A DNA stretch of 64,000 nt, from contig NZ_JACXBW010000006.1 of NCBI RefSeq assembly GCF_014712225.1, forward strand, positions 186,001 through 250,000. The letters are read 5' to 3'. Shown in pieces: positions 53,001-60,666 of the stretch; the stretch's first letter is position 1; each line of letters opens with the position of its first letter. This stretch comes from Pseudarthrobacter sulfonivorans (lineage in GTDB: Bacteria > Actinomycetota > Actinomycetes > Actinomycetales > Micrococcaceae). The position numbers and the translations under genes were made by a program. The notes beneath the pieces were generated by a model that was given only the letters and a program-made list of their open reading frames with translations, did not search any database and had not been told where the DNA came from.

Positions 53001-54506
53001 TTCAAAACGCACATAGTGCCCAGGCTCAGCAACATCAATGCGCTCACTATGTTCACCATGGCCAATGAGTTCGAGGAAAATGACACTTGTCTGGGCATCT
53101 ACAAGAAATCACTTCTCTATCTCATTCGGGGCGCCCTCGAACCGGAGCCGGCCGCGAAAATCCTCGGACTCGAGGTGAGCCTGTCTGCCGACTCGGAACT
53201 GTCCGATCTCTTCAAGCCGCGGAGCGGCTCGAGGGTCGAGGTGGTCTGGTCAAAGTCGGATTCCGGGCTTCGTTCGAATTCCCAGTCCGTCTCGCACGGG
53301 GGCTTCGACAACGACGGGCCGACCATGAATAGTGTCGCCCGCCGCGTGCTGGACCGCGACAGCATTGTGCCCTATCCGGCAACCCGAGCGGTCTATCCGC
53401 TCTGGCCGAGCGAAGATGAGGTGTTCGACTACGTCGAACAGGGTGGGAGTGACACGGCCGTATCCTCCTCCGCAGTGTCCGGAACGCCGCAGCGACTGCC
53501 GAGGCGGCGCGCTTTGTGCATCGGAATTGACGCGTATCCCTCGGATCGGCTGTTCGGCTGCGTCTCGGATGCGATGTCATGGCAGGCCGCGTTCAGCGAA
53601 GCCGGCTTCGAGACCGAAACCCTGCTGAACGAACAAGCCACCCAAGCGCGGATGCTGGATAAGATCCGTGAACTTGTCGTCTCGAGCAAGGCTGGCGACG
53701 TCATTGCGTTGCAGTATTCGGGCCACGGCACCACGATCGAAGACCTTGACGGGGACGAAGAGTTGGAGGACGCCGCCGGAGACGGGAATGTTGTAGGTGG
53801 GGACGTCGAACACAAACTCGTTGATGAGGCGCTCTGCCCGGTGGACTTCCGGGAGGGGCATCTCATCATCGACGACGATCTCGGCGAGATTTGGGATCTA
53901 CTTCCCGACAATGTGAGCCTCACGATCTTCTTCGACTCCTGCCACTCGGGTGGCGGGCAACGCGACATCGCCACGCACAACCAATCCGCCCCCGGATCCC
54001 GCAAGCGCCTGGTGAAAATGGATGGCCGTGCCATCGGGAAGTACAAGGACATGCGGGGCACCCCCTCACGTTCGACGGCTCGCGACAATGAGCGGGGCGT
54101 GTTCTTCGGCGCGTGCCTCGCGACCGAGGTGGCCTATGAGACCGACTCGCAGGGCGACTACACGTCTCGTGCGCTGCCCCTGTTCCGCGAGGCGATCGGC
54201 TCGGCAACCAACCGTAGCTTTCACGACAAGGTGCTTGCCGCCTTCGGTGATAATCGACGTCAGACCCCAGTCGTGAAGCCCCCTGCACTGCTCGATGGGC
54301 CGCTGCTGGGCTCACTCACTGCTGCTCCTACTGGTCCAAAAGCAGAGCAGGGAACCGTTGCACTGACAACGGCGAATGGATCCCGGCCGCCTTCAACGTC
54401 GGACAGCGAATCGAATGCGGTTCTGGACGGCGACGAACATCAGGAGCGGACGGCCGCTGTCGCCGCGTTCCTCCGGGCTACAGCCGACCTCATTTCGCCG
54501 CGATAG
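50052..54506 (+). CDS. CHAT peptidase - alpha/beta hydrolase - caspase multidomain protein
   Basis: AGGAGGAGT precedes the ATG. This 1484-residue protein has three enzyme-like modules. Residues 1-350 are beta-rich binding modules. A CHAT peptidase domain follows, with H563 (LLHFGGHGL) and C622 (VVLNSCRLG). Next is an alpha/beta hydrolase with the nucleophile elbow GHSAGA (S948) and the oxyanion-type segment VIYAHGGLVDKG. The C terminus is a metacaspase-like domain with H1225 (YSGHGT) and C1297 (FFDSCHSGG). No membrane segment or signal peptide. An in-frame ATG at 52284 (residue 745) follows GAAAGG and opens the hydrolase part, so this may be a fusion of two genes or have an internal start. 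CHAT and caspase domains are typical of bacterial conflict and cell-death systems. Confidence 0.88.
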   Translation: MAESGGMLMPDGRVTADASTGLVLERVHEPDEALEHALDRSPGTTLLDHLAVTSGDEAGTVHITVHSTAERFVAVLAWSDSGIRALDPTESSRHEHRFKLDVDAHQKVRLAVLESEDDLGLVLVVDAIRIATRGRGRGIREGITAAPPTRAVPPTHGDFEAIVRPPVTGPVAAVEDGDTETIVGALPAGESPGVGWPEFAQIGASMPPIVMLNAPVSLTVRLARGEITVDSSQSHDEQVIVVDPGQPLTITLFCRNFMVPENEPDSRDVLLPPPTEESVVTFTVVAAEIGEGEVQVVVRQTEPLPIATLWLSATVQRDPVPPDAEGADARPVTSFIASEVRQFLAPKTLTIDENLVGGRSRLSFELVLPGVRQRFERVLENKTALIGGIFSAIDAAWSNFKDLPTTRERSSAFRNTLQALGVKLAEDVLPAGLRSFFEAHPEQIDELTILTSGETDIPWELVYIADPDIDDDHKDESGFLGRAGLVRWIYNTPHPRTLRVSAGRARYLCPRYADTELTLVDAEQELDYLISDFAATELVPGDADSIRALLKSGAIDLLHFGGHGLTDEAADPPRQQLLLANFMQSATESPDAYSLADLRRDLPIRPPLAFQDPGPLVVLNSCRLGRPPANHSEQGGFAEAFLRGGAAAFVGCLWSVGDEPARDFVRAFYAGLREKKSIAKATIDARREARKSGDTSWLAYTVYAHPDARIEMVGIEPSTATSPAGTSERPGLLDLYRPSPKGSAMSTSNATRWIPRDSGLSGDQLRALHPHVVSMKDGELSKGLGVRPTDDRDFRTTQADLSEIFRTHLPAFVADQAQPGPVPLVIYAHGGLVDKGQGLKIAQNQVEWWKKNGAYPIHLVWETGLAAALWDAVKDSLPGKPRDLGDFFDGIIETAVRSARGDLTWSAMKRDAEHASGPTGAGAALATLLSAYMRANPGQISVHLIGHSAGAIMHSHLVPALLAAEVPRIASLSLLAPAVRIDTFKTHIVPRLSNINALTMFTMANEFEENDTCLGIYKKSLLYLIRGALEPEPAAKILGLEVSLSADSELSDLFKPRSGSRVEVVWSKSDSGLRSNSQSVSHGGFDNDGPTMNSVARRVLDRDSIVPYPATRAVYPLWPSEDEVFDYVEQGGSDTAVSSSAVSGTPQRLPRRRALCIGIDAYPSDRLFGCVSDAMSWQAAFSEAGFETETLLNEQATQARMLDKIRELVVSSKAGDVIALQYSGHGTTIEDLDGDEELEDAAGDGNVVGGDVEHKLVDEALCPVDFREGHLIIDDDLGEIWDLLPDNVSLTIFFDSCHSGGGQRDIATHNQSAPGSRKRLVKMDGRAIGKYKDMRGTPSRSTARDNERGVFFGACLATEVAYETDSQGDYTSRALPLFREAIGSATNRSFHDKVLAAFGDNRRQTPVVKPPALLDGPLLGSLTAAPTGPKAEQGTVALTTANGSRPPSTSDSESNAVLDGDEHQERTAAVAAFLRATADLISPR

Positions 54507-54550
54507 CGCCGGCGTCGTTCACCGCATCTGGGGGCCGCGCCGCCGTGGGC

Positions 54551-54898
54551 TTAGCGCTCCGTGGCCACCAAAGCGAAACTTTCTTGTTCAGGGTACGGCT
54601 GGCACATTATTCCGTCCATGGTGAGGCGGGCAGTGCAACGCAGTTGCGCCCCGGTGAGGCGGGCATCGTCCGGCTCAGCGGCGCCGGGCGGCATTCCGGC
54701 TGCTTCCAGCAGCCCGGTGCGGATGGCGACCGGCTGGGTTTGTCCCGTCCGGCCGGCCCAAAGATCGGGGCTTCCCTTGAGGGCCTGAACGGATTCAAGC
54801 TGGAGGGTCAGCAGGCTCCATTCCTTCAGACGGGGATGCCGACCGATTGCGAGCACTGTCCCGGTGATGGTTGCTAGGTTTTCGGTGGCCTGGACCAT
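54551..54898 (-). CDS. Small protein of unknown function in the M6/ATP-grasp operon
   Basis: It starts four bases after the stop of the ATP-grasp gene, so it is almost certainly cotranscribed. The 115-residue product looks beta-rich (LATITGTVLAIGRHPRLKEW, LLTLQLESVQALKG, LRCTARLTMDGIMCQP) and could be an OB-like small barrel. It has no signal peptide and no motif I recognise. In graspetide-like operons such small proteins may be accessory binding factors, but this is only context. Confidence 0.7.
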   Translation of the reverse strand: MVQATENLATITGTVLAIGRHPRLKEWSLLTLQLESVQALKGSPDLWAGRTGQTQPVAIRTGLLEAAGMPPGAAEPDDARLTGAQLRCTARLTMDGIMCQPYPEQESFALVATER

Positions 54899-54902
54899 GG
54901 GG

Positions 54903-55823
54903 CTATTGTCCGTCCGGGGAATGCGCAGCGTCCAGCAGGAGCGAAGCCAGTGCCCCACTGATATCCGCTCCGGTGTGCTCCTCGTAATAGCTGTAGGCCG
55001 GCATAGGATTGGCCTCAAAGCAGACCCACCGGCCATCCGGGGTCCTCCGAAGGTCGATACCACAAAGGGGAAGGTCCAGGCTCCTGGCCAGTCGGATGCA
55101 GGCGTCCCGTATATCGCTGTCCAAAGTGATCCCTCTTAGCTGCGCTTCTGCGCCGGAGCGGGTTGCGTAGCGATAGTCGTCCGCCTCGCACGTGATTTCA
55201 GTGGCGAATGTGCGTCCTTCGACAACATGGACGCGGACGTCCGCGCCGCGAATGGCTACCTGAAACTGGGTTGGCAAACTTCGGACCAATGGCAGGCGCC
55301 CTGCATGCTGGCTGCCAAACTCTGCGACGACGGAGCGCACGCCGCTGATGGATTTGAACACGATATGTCCGTGGCGGCCATGGAATGCCTCAATCTCCTC
55401 GGGATCATTGCTTACAAGAGTCTCGGGAACCTCCAGCCCGGCGGCTGCTATGAGCTGGGCTTGGTATGGCTTGGAGGCGTTTGAAGCCATGGCCCAAGGA
55501 CGGTTCACGACCAGCGCCGGAGTGAGGTCCAGCCATTGGGTGAAGAGTGCGTGAAATGCCTGAACGTGTGACGCCTGCCCGGGGTCAGCCGGTATGACGA
55601 CGTTCAGCAACCTGGCGTACACGGACCCGATGGCCCGCAACTCGATGTCCTCGCCGGCGGCCCTCAGCCGCCCGCCCACCGGGCCGCCGTCGAGGTCCAG
55701 TGACAGGCTTGTGTACGCCAGGTGCCTGTCGTCGATGAACGCGTAACCGGCGTTTCGTTGCTGAAGGGCCGCCAGCAAGAGTGCGATCGGCGGGTCATCG
55801 GGCCGCCCGAAGACGAGAATCAT
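54903..55823 (-). CDS. ATP-grasp ligase (RimK/graspetide-type) of the M6 operon
   Basis: The 306-residue protein begins with a pre-ATP-grasp domain (ILVFGRPDDPPIALLLAALQQR; SVYARLLN in place of VWxRRP). ATP-grasp elements follow: HIVFKSISGVRS, FQVAIRGADVRVHVVEGRTFATEI, CGIDLRRTPDGRWVCFEANPMPAYSYYEEHTG. The metal-binding Glu and Asn in FEANP are intact, so it should be active. Its start overlaps the end of the degenerate ATP-grasp gene by 29 bp. By position it should modify the Lys/Asp-rich tail of the M6 peptidase encoded first in the operon. Confidence 0.85.
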   Translation of the reverse strand: MILVFGRPDDPPIALLLAALQQRNAGYAFIDDRHLAYTSLSLDLDGGPVGGRLRAAGEDIELRAIGSVYARLLNVVIPADPGQASHVQAFHALFTQWLDLTPALVVNRPWAMASNASKPYQAQLIAAAGLEVPETLVSNDPEEIEAFHGRHGHIVFKSISGVRSVVAEFGSQHAGRLPLVRSLPTQFQVAIRGADVRVHVVEGRTFATEITCEADDYRYATRSGAEAQLRGITLDSDIRDACIRLARSLDLPLCGIDLRRTPDGRWVCFEANPMPAYSYYEEHTGADISGALASLLLDAAHSPDGQ

Positions 55824-56586
55824 GGAGGATCCTCCCCTCGGCTTCCTCCCCGGCCAGGCGAACGACGGCGTCGACTTCCTCTTCCTGGGCGAGCGGCGGC
55901 ATGCAGTTCACACGCGCGAGGACGAGATTCCGGCCGGACGGGACGAAGTGGAAGGCTGCCAGCACCACCCCGAGCCTCTGGCCCAAATCCAGGCATTGCG
56001 GACCGAACATGGCTGCCAGCGGACCGAGGATTCGTCGTCCGGCCACCAGCACGTAACTTCCAGGGGACTGATCCTTCGAACCGATGGGCGGCTCAGGCAC
56101 ACTGGATGGAATCCCGTCGGGTGTTGCCATGCGACTAACCTGGACTTTGAGTCCCGCTGCCCGGGCCTGACCCATCCATGACAAGGGTGGCCCGTAAGCG
56201 CCGGCCAGCAGGGCAGGTCCCGCCGGATTGATGACCCGAGTGCCCAAGCTGGCCAACCAACTCGTCATTAGCGCCTGAAATTCGGCCGCTGCGTAGTCTT
56301 GATCTTTGGCCGAAGCCGTCCTGAAAGCTGGCACGACCGGCGGGGAGACCACCCGGTTCAACACCCAGCGGAGATTTCGGTCATCTGCTGTTCGTCCGTC
56401 CGGAACACCAATCCGGGTATTACACGTGCCAGCGGGAGATACAGTGTGCAACCAGCGGCTGCGGCTAAGGCTTGCCGGGCTGAGCTGGAGCACGGCGGAC
56501 CCGCCGTGGAGGGCAGCAAGCCGGCGCGTCACACTTGCTGCCCCACGATCTTGCGGACCGGCGATGACGAGAAATTCTATGGTCAT
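55795..56586 (-). CDS. Degenerate ATP-grasp-like protein of the M6 operon
   Basis: The 263-residue protein has a start resembling a pre-ATP-grasp domain (TIEFLVIAGPQDRGAASVTRRL). Further on it has segments aligning in order with ATP-grasp enzymes: LASLGTRVINPAGPALLAGA, a short VLVAGRRILGPLA strand, and a C terminus with LVLARVNCMPPLAQEEEVDAVVRLA where active enzymes have FE(I/A)NP. The metal-binding Glu and the ATP-binding Lys region are not conserved, so it is probably inactive and may bind the precursor or the active partner. Its ATG overlaps the M6 stop by four bases, and its end overlaps the active ATP-grasp start. The assignment is by pattern and context. Confidence 0.68.
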   Translation of the reverse strand: MTIEFLVIAGPQDRGAASVTRRLAALHGGSAVLQLSPASLSRSRWLHTVSPAGTCNTRIGVPDGRTADDRNLRWVLNRVVSPPVVPAFRTASAKDQDYAAAEFQALMTSWLASLGTRVINPAGPALLAGAYGPPLSWMGQARAAGLKVQVSRMATPDGIPSSVPEPPIGSKDQSPGSYVLVAGRRILGPLAAMFGPQCLDLGQRLGVVLAAFHFVPSGRNLVLARVNCMPPLAQEEEVDAVVRLAGEEAEGRILHDSRLRAAR

Positions 56587-58421
56587 TGCAGCGGCGGTGA
56601 GTCAAAGGCAATTTTCGCGTCCCTGTCTCCCTGCGCCATCCGGGCGGTTAAGTCGGTCCCTGCGTCTGGGGAGCCCCCTCCGCCGATCAAATCGGGCCTT
56701 TGGTCCGCAGCGATGAACGGTTCGACGGTGGCTGTCGAGGAGGCAAGTACGCTTTCCAATGCTGCGACTCGGTCTTCCAGTTCGACGATTGCTCCCAGCA
56801 GGGGATCGTTTTCGACAGCGTCTGTCCAGGCATCCGATACAGCGGAGACGGGCGGGGCCGGGCTGTCGTGCTGATCTTTGTAGTCCTTCACCCCGCTCTT
56901 AGTGTCACGGAGGTCTTTGACGACCGATTTGTCGTGCAACCGCGACTTGTCCTGACGGTCCTTGAGTTCTTTGAGCGACTCTTTGGAGGTCACAACATCC
57001 TTGGAGTCCTTCAGATCCTTGCGCGGAGCCTTCGTGCTCACGGAGACCTTTGCTGTCATGGTGGCCGCGGAAGCGGAGATTGCTGTGACCGAAACTGAGG
57101 TCGTCTGGCCCCCGTAGGAGTTTGACGACGGAGTGCTGCTTCCGGTGAACACGGTGTTGTTGGCGGTCCCGGGATAGGGGTCTCCGCCGTCTCCCCGGTT
57201 CTGATTCAGTTCCAAGTTCCGCTGGCCGTCGGCCTGCGCGAGCCCAACCTTGTAGTGGTTTTCGTCGGTGTTGTCCGGCTGGTTGTCGTCGATGTGCCAG
57301 ATCAGCAGCCCATCACCGGGAAGCTTGGCGTCGTAGCCTGTCCGTTGGCGGTTCTCCAACAGGAAGTACTCCGGCCCGCTGCCCCCGTCCTTCCATACCC
57401 GGTGAACCTTTCGGCTGGTCTTCACATCAGGGAAGCTGACAGTGCCCGAGCTCGAGACGTTGGTGGTGCCGGCCCACCCCTGCTGGACCTTGCACCAGGC
57501 CGAGGGGTGTGCAGGGATGTCTCCGCCGCCGTTCCAGGAGCCTGCGCCCATCAGGCACCAGCTCCCGACACCTTCTGACGTGTCGTCAGTGTCATAAAGA
57601 TCTGGAAAGCCGAAGAGCAGGTGCCCGAGTTCGTGGGCGCAAACACCAATTTTGCTGTCCTCAGGAATGGTTAGATAAGCGAAAATCTTCTTGGTATCGG
57701 CGGACCGCTCTGTGGGCAAGTTCCATTTGTGCGACCAGATGTCGCCGGAGTTCAGGGTTTCCTCCCCGCCCCGGCCAGCATGAACGACGATGAAGGCATC
57801 GACGTAGTTGTTGCCGTCGTTGTCGTACGGGCCGAAGTCGACATGGGGATCCGCGGCGGCCGCGGCGTCGTTGGCCATGATGTTCGCCCGCGCCGTGCCG
57901 CTGGGCCGGCCTATGCCAAAGTTGCCGTTGGCGTACCAGGCGAGCGTCTGCGGCAACGTATAAGGCCCCACAACCTCACCTGCCAGGTCCACGAGACCCC
58001 CGGTGACTTCGGAAAAGTACTCACGAACGCTGCCATGCGGCAGTACACCAGTGGAGAAGAACAACTCGGAGAAGTGCGCCGCAGTCTGGGTGAGATGCTT
58101 GTCGCTGAATTCGACGAGGACGACGATGACGCGGACAGTTCCGTGCAGGGGCGCCCTGGATGCTGCCGCCGCAGCCATCGAACGGGTGGAAGTACCAGGT
58201 GCGAAGTGCTCGGGCGGGAAGATCACGCCGTCGTCAAAGCCGAGCGGCCGGCTCTGCGTAGTGAACCCTAGGAGGGAGGCGACACCTTTGTCGTCAGCGG
58301 ACCGGAGTCGGGAAACTTCGTCGTTTAGCCGTGCTTTGGCTTCGGGGCTCATGGAGACGGGACAGGGGCCGCCTCGGAACTCGTCGACAGCGCCGTCGCT
58401 GCTTGAAACGTTGTGCTGCAT
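56583..58421 (-). CDS. M6 (immune inhibitor A-like) metallopeptidase with Lys/Asp-rich tail, putative graspetide precursor
   Basis: AAAGGA precedes the ATG. The 612-residue protein has no signal peptide. Its M6 domain holds the zinc site HELGH (residues 263-267), followed by GFPDLYDT and the Met-turn-like SWCLMGAGSW; an EF-hand-like DNDGNNYVD loop lies before it. After a beta sandwich comes a Lys/Asp-rich stretch at residues 468-519, with KD or KE pairs such as KDLKDSKD, KELKDRQDKS and VKDYKDQHD. A helix (GAIVELEDRVAALESVL), the motif EPFIAADQRPDLIGG and a Gly/Asp-rich end follow. Two ATP-grasp-type genes are coupled directly downstream, so the K/D stretch is the likely cross-linked region. 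Confidence 0.85.
   Translation of the reverse strand: MQHNVSSSDGAVDEFRGGPCPVSMSPEAKARLNDEVSRLRSADDKGVASLLGFTTQSRPLGFDDGVIFPPEHFAPGTSTRSMAAAAASRAPLHGTVRVIVVLVEFSDKHLTQTAAHFSELFFSTGVLPHGSVREYFSEVTGGLVDLAGEVVGPYTLPQTLAWYANGNFGIGRPSGTARANIMANDAAAAADPHVDFGPYDNDGNNYVDAFIVVHAGRGGEETLNSGDIWSHKWNLPTERSADTKKIFAYLTIPEDSKIGVCAHELGHLLFGFPDLYDTDDTSEGVGSWCLMGAGSWNGGGDIPAHPSAWCKVQQGWAGTTNVSSSGTVSFPDVKTSRKVHRVWKDGGSGPEYFLLENRQRTGYDAKLPGDGLLIWHIDDNQPDNTDENHYKVGLAQADGQRNLELNQNRGDGGDPYPGTANNTVFTGSSTPSSNSYGGQTTSVSVTAISASAATMTAKVSVSTKAPRKDLKDSKDVVTSKESLKELKDRQDKSRLHDKSVVKDLRDTKSGVKDYKDQHDSPAPPVSAVSDAWTDAVENDPLLGAIVELEDRVAALESVLASSTATVEPFIAADQRPDLIGGGGSPDAGTDLTARMAQGDRDAKIAFDSPPLQ
56865..57020. repeat. Lys/Asp-rich low-complexity segment in the M6 gene
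   Basis: This stretch encodes 52 residues of which about two thirds are Lys, Asp, Glu, Ser or Arg, with irregularly spaced LKD, VKD and DKS units. It is less regular than the trypsin tail repeats. It lies between the M6 catalytic region and a C-terminal helix with a PFI motif. Confidence 0.7.
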
Positions 58422-58536
58422 CGCAATCCTTTCTTCGAACTGGTCGGCGCGGGCGCCGGACCTGTGCGGCAGGACAGCGGAAGCTGGCGCAGCCGGCGGG
58501 ACGGGGGCCCTTGGACAGTGAGATTATCGAGGCGGC

Positions 58537-58552
58537 GTTACGGGAGCGTTAC
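58537..58552 (-). promoter_or_regulatory. SARP-type direct repeat upstream of the M6 operon
   Basis: In gene orientation the box is GTAACGCTCCCGTAAC, half-sites 11 bp apart, 115 bases before the M6 start codon. A good -10 hexamer, GATAAT, follows eight bases after the second half-site, which is the spacing typical of SARP-activated promoters. Confidence 0.75.
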
Positions 58553-58640
58553 CGCGGGCGCTTGACAGGAGTGCAACCGCCGCAGACGGAAAGTAGGGCA
58601 GAGTGAACGAATTCCCTCCGCCCTACTCATGGAGCCGAAC

Positions 58641-60482
58641 CTAAGACGCGTACACCTCTACCCGTACCTGGAACGAGCCCCAACCATTGCCGGGCCTGTC
58701 GTCGTTGATCCGCAGGTACAGCTTGCTCGGACCGCCCCGATGGATGAACGACGCGCCCCTGCCCACCAGGAAATACCGCCCGTCCAGGCGGGCGAGCAGG
58801 GCGAACGGAGCCTGGTACGGCAACGGCGAGTTGGCGCTGGCGCTCCAGCCCGTCCAGCCCTCGGGGCCGTTTGTGCCGGTGGCCCAAACGCCTGCCCAGA
58901 TTTGCCCGTCGGCGCTGATGACCACGCGCTGACCCGGCTGGATGTAGAGGCCGGTATCCACGGCGGGGTCGGACTCGTTCACGGTCAGCCCAAGGGGCTC
59001 ATACAGGGGCTGGACTTCGCGGGCCGCACCGGCAGCTTCCCGGCCGTTGCTGCTGGTGGCAGCCACCCGCCCGTCCGGCACTGTGGTGGGGACGAAGGCA
59101 CCCGGAGCGAACCAACTCATGCTGATATACACGCCGTTGCCATGATCGAGCTGCCTGAGCAGGGCATGGACTCCGACCACGAACTTGGCAATCAGCACGA
59201 TCCAAGGCTGGGCGGGGCTCGGGATCGCACCTCCGATGCTGCCGACCAGGGCATTCACCCCGTCCGCTGCAGTCAGGATGCGCTCCAGGGCCTGGTGGCC
59301 GATCTGGATGTGGAAACCCCACCAAAACGCACGGACTGTTATGTCGTCCGCCGGCCCCCGCGTGTCAAGTGCCGCCGGTACGAACCCGTGCGCCATCGCG
59401 CCCCCGTTTCCGTCGTCGTCGGTGACCGGTGTGGGATTCGTCGTCCGGGAGGGCCGGAAATCAGCCTGAGGTAGGTCGACTCCCAGCCGGAGCCGGAGTT
59501 CCTCAGCAACCTCGCTCCAGTTGTCGCTCGGATCGAACCCGGCGGTAGGGCCCTGCATGGTGTTGATGGACATGAATTTCTCCTTCGTGATGGTTGTTGT
59601 GGTGGTGCTTTGTGTTCCCCCGCCGGCGGTGGCGGTACTGGGACCGCCATTCCCTGCGGAAGCTGGAGGCCCGTGGACACCGGCCGGCACTGGGGCAATG
59701 CCAAACGGGCGTTGTAACCGGGTCGCCTCGCCCGTCGGTCCCAACGCGAGCAGGTTGGGTCGCTGGCTCGCGGGCATTTTCCGCTCGATTTCGTCCCGGA
59801 ACTGCACATGGTCCCCAACAAATGCACCCCGGTTCCAGACCGACTTCAGCACGCCGGTGAAAAGCCCGTTCAGGCGCCCGTCCGCCGCAGTTTCATCGTC
59901 CTGGGCGGCAGAGAGCAGCAGAACGTCGGGACTAAGGTCCCGTGCCGGGAGTCGATGTGAGTACAGCTCCGGATGGCGGGCGAGCGTTTCCTCGAGCACG
60001 TCCTGGGGCATGAAGCGCGGCACATCAAGAGGCCCGGTGGCGTCGAGCCGGTCCCGCACTACTGTGCCGCTGTGGCAGCTGTCCGAAACAACGACGAGGC
60101 GTACCCCCGGACGGAAGGTCCGCAGTGCAGTCCCGAGCTCGTCATCCCTCAGCATGCGGTCGAACAGGACCACCGTTTCGTCGAGCCCGTCATCCTCCGA
60201 AGGGTCGCCGCCCGGCAGTTGCGCTCCGTGGCCAGCAAACGTCAGCAGGAAGGAGTCCCCCCGCTGCAACAGCCCGGCTGCACGCCGAATCGCTCCAAGC
60301 ACTGCCTCGTATGTCGCTGCCCGGGTGAGCAGAACGGCCGGCTCAAATCCCTGGTGTTCAGCAATGGCTGCCATATCGCGGGCATCGTTCTCGCACGCTT
60401 GCAGCTCGCCCTTCCATCCTGCGTAATGCACCGGATCAACACGGTTCAAACCGACGTGGAGCGACATTGCCCGCTCAGTCAT
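58641..60482 (-). CDS. Caspase-family peptidase fused to a PA-IL/LecA-like lectin domain
   Basis: The ATG at 60482 has GGAGG five bases upstream. The 613-residue protein has an N-terminal C14 caspase-like domain with H85 (LTFAGHGAQ) and C136 (SDSCHSG). A low-complexity Gly/Thr linker of about 40 residues follows, then a domain with LTAADGVNALVGSIGG. The C-terminal beta domain resembles the LecA/PA-IL galactose-binding fold (DTGLYIQPGQRVVISADGQIW; SKLYLRINDDRPGNGWGSFQV). An internal ATG at 59573 (residue 304) follows a good GAAGGAG site in frame, so the lectin half may also be made separately. It lies 219 bp upstream of the M6 gene on the same strand. No SARP box is seen before it. Confidence 0.85.
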   Translation of the reverse strand: MTERAMSLHVGLNRVDPVHYAGWKGELQACENDARDMAAIAEHQGFEPAVLLTRAATYEAVLGAIRRAAGLLQRGDSFLLTFAGHGAQLPGGDPSEDDGLDETVVLFDRMLRDDELGTALRTFRPGVRLVVVSDSCHSGTVVRDRLDATGPLDVPRFMPQDVLEETLARHPELYSHRLPARDLSPDVLLLSAAQDDETAADGRLNGLFTGVLKSVWNRGAFVGDHVQFRDEIERKMPASQRPNLLALGPTGEATRLQRPFGIAPVPAGVHGPPASAGNGGPSTATAGGGTQSTTTTTITKEKFMSINTMQGPTAGFDPSDNWSEVAEELRLRLGVDLPQADFRPSRTTNPTPVTDDDGNGGAMAHGFVPAALDTRGPADDITVRAFWWGFHIQIGHQALERILTAADGVNALVGSIGGAIPSPAQPWIVLIAKFVVGVHALLRQLDHGNGVYISMSWFAPGAFVPTTVPDGRVAATSSNGREAAGAAREVQPLYEPLGLTVNESDPAVDTGLYIQPGQRVVISADGQIWAGVWATGTNGPEGWTGWSASANSPLPYQAPFALLARLDGRYFLVGRGASFIHRGGPSKLYLRINDDRPGNGWGSFQVRVEVYAS

Positions 60483-60666
60483 CATTACCTCCAATGTTCA
60501 TTCCTCTTGGCGCCGGATGACGCAATATCAAGAGTGCGGCGGCCCGGAAGAAAGGGCACCAACCCTGGGGATGGTGTTTCCGGTACCGCGGCTGACGTAC
60601 ATCCGGGCATTCAAATTGCGCAGGGCCACTGGGCATTGCCTCCGGATGCCGGGGTTCTTTGCTGAC

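Noticed and set aside
60482-60620. Searched for a SARP box before the caspase-lectin gene
   Set aside because: No RTAAC-N6-RTAAC or RTCAC pair with 11-bp spacing was found, so it is not included in the regulon.
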